Source: Cyrtodaria siliqua (taxonomy: Eukaryota > Mollusca > Bivalvia > Adapedonta > Hiatellidae). From it: a stretch of DNA of 64,000 nucleotides. Within the stretch, counting starts at the first letter, position 1. Each line of letters opens with the position of its first letter. Positions 54,925-64,000 of the stretch are shown here, in pieces. The position numbers and the translations under genes are program-made. The DNA is taken from NCBI GenBank assembly GCA_037043455.1, contig JAWPHD010010219.1, positions 1-64,000 of the forward strand, read 5' to 3'. The notes under the pieces are model-generated. The model was given only the letters and a program-made list of their open reading frames with translations, was not told where the DNA came from and ran no database searches.

Positions 54925-56215
54925 TGTTCCGCAAGTGTCATGTGCTGCTAGTAATTTTTATATAAAAGATTGCATTTTTTTTTGTTTGAGGCTAAAGTCA
55001 TTTCATCTATACAGAATCAATTGGAAATGTGGTTCAATGACAACAAAAACAAATGCAATGAATTTAAATGAGTTGAAGCAAATGAAATAAGAAAAAACTT
55101 GAGTCACATGGTTAAATTTTGCGAGTTTATGTAAACATTCAGTTTTGTTGAGCCTGTACATAGGCTTAACATGAGAGAAATTAAAATTTTGTTTGGTAAC
55201 CTGTTTCCAGGTAAATTTTTGGCTCGCAGTATACTAAGTACCTCCTTCCGCAAATGTCATGCGCTGCAGGTAATTTTTGTATAAAAGATTGCATTTTGTT
55301 TGTTTGAGGCTAGTCATTTCATCTATACAGAATCAATTGGAAATGTGCTCAGTGTTTCCAAGAATCACGCATGAAAACAAAAAATCACGCACAGAAAACT
55401 GACCTCGTACGTGCATGCACGCACAGAAAAAATACAAGTCTGATAATAAGAAAGCATGACCCTCGGTAGATTTCCAAATTCTCGTCCACTTTGTCCGATA
55501 TTTTTTGAAAAATCAAAACGAAACTAAAACGCTTTGTTTACGAAAACATTATCCCGAGTAATTGCGTTAATTGCCCTATCCCTCTAGTGCATACCACGAT
55601 GGTTAGTTATGACGTCATAAGCGCACGCGCTACCTAAATGAAAGTAGAGAAAACATCGGTCATCTCATTCTGGTGGTTTTGACTTATTTCTTTTTCAGAT
55701 TTAGTAAGTATATTTAAAATTAAAATAAAAACTTAATAATAGAATAAATGAAGATCAAATAATTAATTCAAATCGTGTTTCGTCTCTCCCGTGTACTATT
55801 TATAGATGCGCAAACGTGTTGACTGGTATTGGAGTTTTACTTGAACGAAATGTGTATTGTAATGCCTCCAGTAGCAAATAAAGTATGTTGAAAGGTTTAA
55901 AAATCTTAAAAATTCATAGTGTACCCCCTAAATTTGTAGTGTACCCCCAAAATTTAACAGTAGGGGGTACATGTACCCCCAAATGAAAAGGTCAGTGGGA
56001 ACACTGGTGCTTCAATGATTTAACGAAAACAAATGCAATGACTTTAAATGAGTGGAAGCAAATGAAATAAGAAATAAATTGAATCAGTTGGTTAAATTTT
56101 GCGAGTTTATGTGAACATTCAGTTTTGTTGAGCCTGTACATAGGCTCAACATGAGAGAAATTATAATTTTGTTTGGTAACCTGTTTCCAGGTAAATTTCT
56201 CGCTCGCAGTCAGTC
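54925..56215. repeat. ~310-bp tandem duplication in the intron
   Basis: Shared blocks include AAAAGATTGCATTTT, ATCTATACAGAATCAATTGG, GAGCCTGTACATAGGCT and GTAACCTGTTTCCAGGTAAA. Copy 1 is 54925-55225; copy 2 is 55240-56215, enlarged by the 657-bp element at 55350-56006. About 95% alike outside the insertion. Confidence 0.85.
55345..56011. mobile_element. 657-bp hAT-like element, GTGCT duplication
   Basis: The element is 55350-56006. GTGCT flanks both ends (55345-55349 and 56007-56011). Termini CAGTGTTTCCA and, inverted, CAGTGTTCCCA fit hAT-type ends. Copy 1 of the surrounding duplication reads GAAATGTGGTTCAATG without the element, so it serves as the empty site. The interior has no transposase. 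It contains a TGACGTCATAAGCGCACGCG stretch near 55609 and a palindromic GTAC-CCCC region (55916-55985). Confidence 0.8.
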
Positions 56216-56469
56216 ATTGGTATTTTAAACGTTGCACCTTGATTTTGAACAATTGACATCAAAAGATTCATCACTACTGTTATATTTTATATTTAAAATA
56301 CTAAGTGCCGCCTATGCGTTTCCTTTTCCTATTCACAAACTCACAAAAAGGGAAACTCCCAACCTACTTGTTTGAACCTATTGTTTGGGGCATGTAACAG
56401 GATAACTTTTGTTTGGTCTTTAACTCTAATTTAAACAATATTAACTAGAATTCCTGGGTTTGAATAACT

Positions 56470-58100
56470 TTTTTATGCCCCCTAAGGGAGTGGGGACGGG
56501 GCATATAAGAAACATTTAGAAATGCACCATGAGAACGTTTGTTTGTCCGAAACAATAATGTCTCAGCCATAACTTTAAAAGTACAATTTAAGGTAATTTC
56601 ATGAACACAATGCTAATCACAATGAGAAGGTGCGTCATACGTGTGTGTGTCGTTCTGAGGTTTATAGTCCCTCCACCAACAAGCTCGCTAAGCCGTGAGG
56701 TATCTGAACGAGAAGGGCACAATAGAGCTGAACTTTTCTGCGTTGAGTGTGTTGGTTGATCAGGTGCTGCTGCTGTGTAGTCGTTTCCATTGTCTGTATG
56801 TAGTTGGTTGTCGCTTTCGCTCTGTGTAGTTTTCGCTGCAGCGGTGAGGTGGGGGTATGTATGACATTCGCTACGGTGGTTGCTCAACAAACTATTGGGC
56901 TGGTGTAGTTATTGGCAGCCCAATTTGGGGCCACACCCATCACAGTATGACATCTGCGCCGCACATACCCTCCAATGGCCTGAACATCTTTTGACTTCGG
57001 CGTAGCCATCAGGTGATATGTGCTGTGACGGGACGCAGGAGACACCTTCACTGTTGGTCACATGACACTCAAGCTGCTGCTCAGCATCAAGTGCTTCCAC
57101 TGTTTTTTTTATGTGTTTTGTGAATGCAGCCTGTGCCCATGCCATTGTGAAAAATAGCGGCATTTTTCTAGAAATTGTGAAATATTATAACAAAAGAGAA
57201 ATAAACTTTTTTCACTTTTATGTTCACAGTTTAATATCCCTTCACCCTTGGTTGGAATTGAGAGATGTAGCAAACCAAACGAAATATAAGACTAGTATCC
57301 CTACTGGTCTGTATTTAACTCCCCCTCCCCCCTCCACCCCCCAACACCACCCTGCAAAAAAAATTAAATATATATGTTTCAGATTCTGAATTTTTGGATA
57401 TAATTTTGAAAAAAGGACACTTTTTGGAATTGTGAATGGGGCCGAAATGCGGCCCCAAATTAGGCTAAAAAAACACTGGCTTCCAGTGCAGCAACCCGAA
57501 TGTCATGAGTGCCCACTCAGCAACGTTCATGCAGTGAAGATCTCGGGTGGAGGTGTGCCATACACAAGAATCAGGTCCTTACTTGTACCTTAAAAGTCAA
57601 GGTCATACTTGGAGTTCAAAGGTCAAATTTGTCACAACCATTACTTTGAATGCAGTGAAGGCAATTTTATGTAACCTGAACGAAATGTTAATCACAATGA
57701 GAAGTTGTGTGGCGCACAAGAATCAGGTCCATATCTCAGAGGTCATGGTCACACTTGAAGGTCAAAGGGCGAATGAGTAAAATGTGTGTCTCAGTGATAA
57801 CTTCAAAAATGCTGAAGGGAATTGTATGAAACTTAACAAACCTGTTAATCACAATGAAAACGTGTGTTATGACCAAGAATCAGGTCAATACCTCAAAGGT
57901 TAAGGTCACACTTGGAGGTCAAATTCATGTCTCAACCATAACTTTGAAATTACTGAATGGTTTGCTTGATGATGAAATTTCACACAAACATGAATTACAA
58001 TGAGAAGTCGCACACGAGAATCAGGTCTGTACCTCAAGTGTCAATGTCACACTTAGACGTCAAAGATCAATCAAAAATGTGTCTGCCAGAACTCGAAAAC
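56470..58100. repeat. AGGTCA-rich tandem array (~120-bp unit), interrupted
   Basis: Units carry ATCACAATGAGAA, CACAAGAATCAGGTC and AAGGTCA(C/A)ACTTGGAGGTCAAA and run from 57540 to about 58100. An earlier partial unit lies at 56575-56630. Between them (about 56632-57535) is an unassigned insertion. Confidence 0.65.
56588..57163 (-). pseudogene. Unidentified two-part frame, Cys-rich
   Basis: The minus strand holds an 84-codon frame from ATG 57163 (or the internal MAWAQAAFTKH start). It ends in a Cys-rich segment (RCSGHWRVCAAQMSYCDGCG) and a stop. After a short gap a 100-codon frame continues, rich in His/Thr/Ser. G+C and codon use differ from the surrounding intron, which suggests the relic of a transposon protein or retrocopy. 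No family was recognised. Confidence 0.3.
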
Positions 58101-58149
58101 TACATACGGTAATTTCATCAATGATTCAAATTACACAAAAATGTTTAGT

Positions 58150-59255
58150 ATGATCAGGGCCTCCTCTGGCCATTTTCCTTTTCGCAACCAATTTCGCCAA
58201 ATGAAAAAAGTTGGAGCCAAATTGGAGACATTGGAGGCAAAATTGGCTCAAAGATAGCATATAATATTTTCGAAATTATTTAATAAAGCAGTTAGGAAAA
58301 ATTATAATCATAAAATTATATTTAAAAAAATATTTTACTCAATTCTTTACATAAAATTAAAACTTATTAATCTGGAAATGTTTCAGTTTCGAAATAAATA
58401 CTTTCCAGTTTCGAAATAAATACTGTACAAAATCTTATCTAGATCACTGGTTTATTTTATCCTGTCAGTTATAATTAAAGCCAGGGCACGTTCGCTCGCC
58501 ATGACGAGTGCTCATTGATGCAGGTAGAAATTCAGATGAATTCTTGATCAATTTGACCATTCAAATATTACGTAGGACGAGTAACTAAAAAAAAACAATC
58601 TTGCCCTGTAAAGCATAATGTATACTTGACACCAAATGTGTGTATTTCATGGACAAGTGTTGCCTTCTGGACTTGGAAATAAGACAGGCCTTTTTCTACT
58701 ATTCTCACGGGTCCAACTATCGGACCCGTTCCCAATGCCAAATATAGTTGTTTTTTTCCCAATTCTGAAATAAAATTTCCCATATTTTTTTATTTTTTTT
58801 TTTTTTTACAAAGTCAGGTCAAATATACAAATGTTTACAAGGAAATACTATAAAAATAACAATATTTAAATCATGTATCATGTATTGAAACCAGGCAATT
58901 AAAACAACCTGATATTAATGTACAACTCCCAAGTTGAGGCGTAAAGCGATTAAATTTTTCCCCAATTGGCGTAAATTTTCCCAATTTGTCCAGGGTCTTT
59001 TTCCCAAAATGGGCAGAAAAAGGCCTGTAAGAGGTGCTAATTTTGGAGTTATTAGGCCATTATACAGGGGGAAAATTAAGGAGTATGACAGGGGGGAAAT
59101 TAAGGAGTAAGACGGGATTGGAAAGTAATACACAACATTCATGACTGACATTGGATATTTCTTTCGCCAATCAAATTCGTTATTTTTTTATCACCACTTT
59201 TATTATTTTGTCTCATTTGGCTCCATTTGCGATTCCCAGAGGAGGCCCTAATGAT
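58150..59255. mobile_element. 1,096-bp hAT-like element, ATGAT duplication
   Basis: The element is 58155-59250, flanked by ATGAT (58150-58154 and 59251-59255). Ends are CAGGGCCTCCTCTGG and CCAGAGGAGGCCCTA, perfect inverted copies except for the outermost base. Further in, AATTTCGCCAAATG and TTTGTCTCATTTGGCTCC-type segments are related. No transposase; a second TIR element is nested inside. Confidence 0.8.
58681..59031. mobile_element. 345-bp nested TIR element
   Basis: The element is 58684-59028, with perfect 14-bp inverted ends ACAGGCCTTTTTCT and AGAAAAAGGCCTGT. AAG stands on both sides (58681-58683 and 59029-59031), possibly a 3-bp target duplication. Internal motifs CGGGTCCAACTATCGGACCCG and TTCCCAATGCCAAA recur in part near 61550-61580. 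It sits inside the hAT-like element, so it is younger. Confidence 0.65.
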
Positions 59256-59494
59256 CAAAATGTGTGTTGTGCACATAATTAACATAACGGCACGCCAGTA
59301 CTTAAATATCTCTGCCCAAGTGTTGATGTCGCAGTATATTTGCAATAGGTTATCATACATAATACAGTTGCACATCTATTGTTTGTCAGAGTTTTCTTAT
59401 TGGTTTGGTTGGTTGAAATGGATAAAAGATTGATAACTGACATCATGTTAATTCATGCTAACTTGTTTTACCTCAAAAGTCATACGAGTTGTAA

Positions 59495-59722
<228 letters not shown>

Positions 59723-59835
59723 TAATTGTATAACCTTCTTTTTGCATTTGGTCCACTTAGTTTAAACATATGTCTTTTACATCGACTGGGAAAAAAGTTC
59801 TTGCAACTTATATTAATTAATCACTCTCGATGGCT

Positions 59836-59975
59836 TCCTGTGTAGAACCGGTACTAAGCAATGTGGATTAATTATCTTGCTCAAGGATAATTAACATGGC
59901 CACAGCGAGGATCGAACCAACAACCTTTTCATCTGTAGTCAGACGCTCTACCACTTCAAATGGTGTCCCTGGGAT
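59836..59975 (-). repeat. tRNA-derived SINE
   Basis: The minus strand reads GTGGTAGAGCGTCTGACTAC (A-box region) and GTTGGTTCGATCCTCGC (B box), followed by a central domain ATTATCCTTGAGCAAGATAA. This tRNA head plus CTTGCTCAAGG domain is a pattern shared by widespread invertebrate SINEs. Confidence 0.65.
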
Positions 59976-60229
59976 TAAAGTGGCCCTGCACCAGGGGTCA
60001 CGTGTTTTACATTAACTTGTATAGGGAATCACTTAAATTGTCTTCTTCTCTGAAACCTTAAGGCCCAGAGCTGTTATGACTCATGCAGCAAAAGCTTATT
60101 GTCCTTACCAAGTTCGTTCAAATGGTTACCCTTGGATTAAATGTGGCCAGCCTGGGGTGGGAGGCGTTACAATTTTACATATAAATCTGAAACTACAAAA
60201 GCTAGAAGTGTAATATAATGAATGTACCG

Positions 60230-60790
60230 TAAGCATATACACGTAGTCCTTTACCAAGTTTTTATACATCCTTTTGAAAAACGGGACATATTATGGTATG
60301 GGGTTGTCCGTCCATAATTAATTCGCAGTCTGCATGAACCTCAAAAACCATAATACCTACACTCGTAAAACTTCATAGGTACATTGCTCAAGGTGAGAGG
60401 AGTAACCCTATTGTTTTTGGGGCCAGTAGGTAAAAAGTCGAGGTAACAGTAACCTTATATGGAAATACGCATTCTGCACAATAACTTCAAAACTCCGACA
60501 CTCATAAAACTTCAAAGGTACATAGGTACATTGCTCTAGGTGATAGGAGAAACTTTGTTATTTTGGGGCAAGTAGCACAAAGGCCAAGGTCACAGTGACC
60601 TTATATGGAAAAATGCATTCTGCACAATAACTTCAAAACCATAACACCTACACTCCTAAACTAAAACTTCATAGGTGCATTGTCCTAGGTGAGAGGAGAA
60701 ACCCTATTGATTTTTTAGGTCAGTAGGTCAAAGGTCAAGGTCACCATCACATATAGAAAAATGCATTCCTTATCATGCTTATAAATGGTA
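60230..60790. repeat. AGGTCA-rich tandem array, inverted relative to 19240
   Basis: About three units of 120-125 bp carry AAACTTCATAGGTACATTGC, GTGAGAGGAG(A/T)AACCCTATT and CAAGGTCACAGTGACCTTAT. This is the reverse-oriented form of the family at 13070 and 19240. Confidence 0.75.
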
Positions 60791-60839
60791 ACTTCAAAAT
60801 TGGAACACCTACACTCTTTAAACTTCATACATACATTTC

Positions 60840-61370
60840 CTCTCTGAAACCGCTTGAAGGATTTTGATGAAACTTAATCACCATGATATTTGGGGTAGTC
60901 GCTCTCAGATTTGTGTTTTTCGCGTCCGTCAGTCATCCAAGATGGCCGCCATGTCTGAAACTAGGTCAAATTTAAGGAAATTTCAAACAACATGTCCTCC
61001 GAAAACACTTCTTCCATTCTTGTGAAATATCATAAACATGTTCCTTGGGTTGGCCTCTATCAAGTTTGTGTTTTTCGTTATTGTCGATTAATCAGAATGG
61101 CCATCACGCAAAATTAATAGCGTTATATAGAAAAAGGCTAAAACTGACATCTTCTCTGAAACCGGTTGAAGGATTTTGATGAAACTTAATCACAATGATC
61201 TTTGGGATAGTCCTCCTCAGATTTATGTTTTTTGCGGCCATTAATCATCCAAAATGGCCACCATGGCTAAAATTAGGTCAAATTTAAAGAGATTTCAAAC
61301 GACAACTCCTTCGAAACCACTTAATCCATTCCAATGAAATATCATATACAATTAAAACCAGTTATAGATT
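60840..61370. repeat. Two-unit tandem repeat, ~290 bp
   Basis: CTCTGAAACCG(C/G)TTGAAGGATTTTG occurs at about 60842 and 61152, each followed by GAAACTTAATCAC(C/A)ATGAT and (A)AGATGGCC(G/A)CCATG. Non-coding. Confidence 0.8.
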
Positions 61371-61689
61371 TGAAACAAATCATCACATGTTTATAGCGGG
61401 TAACACAATCTTTGTACCAATTACTTCTCCTGATCTCCCAATGAAAGTTCTTTACACAGTAGAGCGTCTACAACCCTCTTGGGCCTCTTGTTAAAGGCAA
61501 AGGTCAACGTCATATTCTTTTTCTTTATATAAGTGGTACCGAAAACGGTACCATTCCCAATGGCAAAAAGTGTTTTTTTACCAATAGGAGTAAAAGTATT
61601 CCCAATAAAAAAAAGTGTTTTTTAGCTCTACTGATCAGCAGAGCTTATGCCTTGGTGCGGTGTCCGTCGTCCGTCCGTCTGTCCGTACA

Positions 61690-63482
61690 CGTTTTTTTGT
61701 AGCGACTACACCTCTGAAACTACTGAATGGATTTTCATGAAACTTTACAAAAATGTTGCCCATGAAGTCTAGTTGATCCTAGCAACAATTCATGTTGATG
61801 TGAAATCCAAGATGGTTGCCAATTCTAAAAATAGATTTTTAAAAAACAAGTTTGTAGCGACTACTTTTTGTAAACTCTAAGTGATATTGATATGGGACTT
61901 TTTCTAAAATGATCAGCATGACATGATGTTGGTCCTTGTCAAAAATCATTTTGATTCGATGTTAAACACGTCTGCCAGCGGCCATCTTTGTTTACATAGA
62001 GTTATATAATGAAAACTTGTAGCGACTACTCCTCTGAAACTACTTTATGGATTTTCATGAAATTTCACGGGAATGTTGCTCTTGATGTCTTATTGATCCT
62101 AGCAAAATTTCAGGTTGGCCGAAAATTCAAGACGGCCGCCAAGGCTAAAAATAAATTTTCAAAAGAACAAGTTTGTAGCGACTATTTCTTGAAAACTATA
62201 ATTTGATATTGATATGCGTCTTTTCCTAAAATGATCAGTATGACATGGTGTTGATCAGGGCTTCTAAAATTTTAAAATGCAAATCGGTCCAGGTTTTTTA
62301 CTGCCGTAAGAATCGCACTTATTTTGAAAAAATCACTAAAATCGCCGTACCCCACCCACCATGTCAGCTACAAACATACATTTATAGAGAACTATTTAAA
62401 ATGTATGTTTGTATTATATTTGTATTATTTATAACTTACTTTATCACAATTTGTACATTTTAATGACTGACATCATGTCTTCGCTTTACTGAATGAATAA
62501 TTTTCACTCAATATTAAAATTGTTGATCATTTGAGGAATTGAACCGGCAGTGTCTAATAAACCGGGTAGGTATAAAACGCGGACTAACACGCGAGGACTA
62601 GCGGATTATATACGATTTTACATAAATTTGAGTAATATCGTTTTTCATCAATTAGCTTAATTAATACCAAATGTTACGACTTACTTACGCAAACAATTTC
62701 GGTCTGACTTAAAAAAAAAACGGTGTCAGGTTTGCTCACTTTCCTTAATTAATGTCATTAATATTATTGTATAAAAAAAAATCAAAAACAATTAACACAT
62801 CTCGGTATTTTAATTTTTTTTAATGACGCAAACAAATTTCAGTCCCAGCTTTGGCCACTTAAAAAAACAAACTGACACAAGCAAACAGGCTAACACCTTA
62901 CGACTAACGGTATATCTTGAAAACTATAAGTGATATTGATATGCGTCTTTTCCTACTCCTCTGAAACTACTGTACGGATTTTCATGAAACTTCACAGGAA
63001 TGTTGCTCTTGATGTCTAATTGATCCTAGAAAAATTTCAGGTCGGCCGGAAATTCAAGATGCCGCCAAGGCTAAAAAATAAATGTTCAAAAACTATTTCT
63101 TGAAAACTATCAGTGATATTGATATGCGTCTTTCCCTAAAATGATCAGTATGACATGATGTTGATCCTTGTCGAATTTTTTTTTGATTCGACATTAAACA
63201 TGGCTGCATAGAGTTATATAATGAAAACTTGTAGCGACTACTCCTCTGAAACTACTTGACGGATTTTCATGAAACTTCACACGAATGTTGCTCTTGATGT
63301 CTCATTGATCCTAGCAAAACTTCAGGTCGGCCGGAAATTCAAGATGGCCACCATGGCTAAAAATAGATTTTCAAAAAACAAGTTTGTAGCGACTACTTCT
63401 TGAAAACTATAAATGATACTTTTTCTAAAATGATCAGCATGACATGATGTTGGTCCTTGTCGAAAATCGTTTTGATTTGATG
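61690..63482. repeat. Tandem array, ~330-bp unit, twice interrupted
   Basis: CTCCTCTGAAACTACT(G/T) followed by GATTTTCATGAAA(C/T)TTCAC recurs at 61706, 62030, 62955 and 63241, with AAAATGATCAGCATGACATG near each unit end. The array is broken by about 670 bp of unrelated sequence at 62256-62925, which starts CAGGGCTTCTAAAATTTTAA like a hAT end, and is ended by the piggyBac insertion at 63487. Confidence 0.85.
62256..62925. other. Unresolved insertion in the tandem array
   Basis: Where the neighbouring units read GATGTTGATCCTTGTC, this copy reads GTGTTGATCAGGGCTTCT and then foreign sequence. The right limit is near ATATCTTGAAAACTATAAG (62910). The CAGGGC start suggests a hAT-type MITE, but the matching inverted end and target duplication were not found. 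Confidence 0.4.
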
Positions 63483-64000
63483 TTAACCCATTTCATTCGG
63501 GACACCGATCCATCAGTAACTACCCTTTCTATTCGGGACACCGATCTATCGGTATTTTTTTTGTTGAAAACCCGTCTCCCATAGAAACGTGTATGAAACG
63601 TCATTACTTTCTGTGCATGGAAGTGAAACTTTACTAGCGCATGCGCAGTATTTGCGAGTCATTTCCGCGTGTGTTTAAATTAAAAAAGTCTTGAAAAAAG
63701 GTAGTTTTTGCTCGTTTTTTCGAAGATTTCTTTTTGATCTGAACAAAATGGCGGAGGCCCAAGAAGCACTAAGCGACGGGAGCGATATAGACGTGGGGAA
63801 CTTGTCGGATTTCAATAATTCCGACGTAGAAAGTGATGATCCAGTCGAGGAAAACATCGGAGATCGTCAACAACAAAGGAACAGGTATGAATTTCCCGAC
63901 TATCAGGGATTTTTCGATGATGATTGGGACTCTGATGATTCGGATATCTCAGAATTCGAAGGATTCCAAGGTGGATGGGTTCGGGATGAGTTTCAACGTC
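63483..64000 (+). mobile_element. piggyBac element, 5' end
   Basis: TTAA at 63483-63486 is followed by CCCATTTCATTCGGGACACC, fitting the TTAA target and CCC terminus of piggyBac. Two CGGGACACCGATC(C/T)ATC repeats occur within the first 75 bp (63499 and 63534), the second inside a palindrome (ACCGATCTATCGGT). The element interrupts a tandem repeat unit whose other copies read GATGTTAAACACG (61968) and GACATTAAACATGG (63192). The right end lies beyond the window. Confidence 0.85.
63748..64000 (+). CDS. piggyBac transposase, N-terminal part
   Basis: ATG at 63748 in strong context (AAAATGGCG) opens a frame that runs off the window (84 codons). The peptide is very acidic, with MAEAQEALSDGSDIDVGN, SDVESDDPVEE and DDWDSDDSDISEFEG, as is usual for the disordered N-terminus of PGBD4-like piggyBac transposases before the DDD catalytic domain. 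The catalytic domain is not in view, so identity depends on the TTAA/CCC end 260 bp upstream and on composition. No stop or frameshift is seen so far. Confidence 0.7.
   Translation, partial: MAEAQEALSDGSDIDVGNLSDFNNSDVESDDPVEENIGDRQQQRNRYEFPDYQGFFDDDWDSDDSDISEFEGFQGGWVRDEFQR

Overview
This is a 64 kb piece of an animal nuclear genome, A+T rich and intron-bearing, with very sparse host exons buried in transposable elements and tandem repeats. The repeat types point to a bivalve mollusc: AGGTCA-rich direct repeats, TGTCCGTC microsatellites, tRNA-headed SINE fragments, LINEs with short microsatellite tails, and a Polinton/Maverick. The taxon is inferred from style, not from a marker gene. The open reading frames of 60-120 codons scattered through the window are mostly chance frames.

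Host genes. (1) A one-exon start of a short-chain dehydrogenase resembling L-xylulose reductase, minus strand, 17745-17796. (2) A well-bounded but unidentified candidate exon at 27154-27329, plus strand. (3) One secreted phospholipase A2 exon at 43123-43280, plus strand. (4) An unidentified terminal exon on the minus strand at 52709-52986, whose 3' end runs into a CAGGG-type DNA transposon. (5) The first coding exon (53323-54472) and second exon (59580-59717) of a C2H2 zinc-finger gene of ZNF839 type, plus strand, separated by a 5.1 kb intron full of transposons. No complete host gene lies in the window.

Mobile elements. The outstanding one is a Polinton of 10,794 bp (31780-42573) with about 490-500 bp terminal inverted repeats and a perfect 6-bp target duplication GATTAT. 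It carries decayed integrase, PLA2-like, adenain-like protease, small hydrophobic capsid-associated, double-jelly-roll capsid, penton-like, fibre-like, packaging-ATPase and type-B DNA polymerase genes. It is broken by two LINE insertions, by frameshifts and by internal deletions. Other well-delimited elements are a 3.8 kb TTAA element (4778-8600), a 928-bp TTAA MITE inserted into a LINE relic (10560-11487), a 4.0 kb LINE with a 1,146-codon frame and a 119-bp identical flanking duplication (21680-25695), a frameshifted endonuclease-RT-RNase H LINE (about 45546-49625), three hAT-like elements (51892-52725, 55350-56006, 58155-59250, the last with a nested 345-bp TIR element), and the 5' end of a piggyBac element whose transposase runs off the window (63487-64000).

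Tandem repeats. A minisatellite of about 88 units of 40 bp (27705-31240) has higher-order duplications. There are several arrays of 120-335 bp units (9320-9905, 43455-44330, 44360-45240, 57540-58100, 60340-60790, 60840-61370, 61690-63480), a 48-bp array (26040-26415) and TG-rich microsatellites (13288-13321, 18354-18525).

The transposons are mutual markers of relative age: several land in repeat copies whose uninterrupted paralogues lie in the same window, so empty sites can be compared directly.
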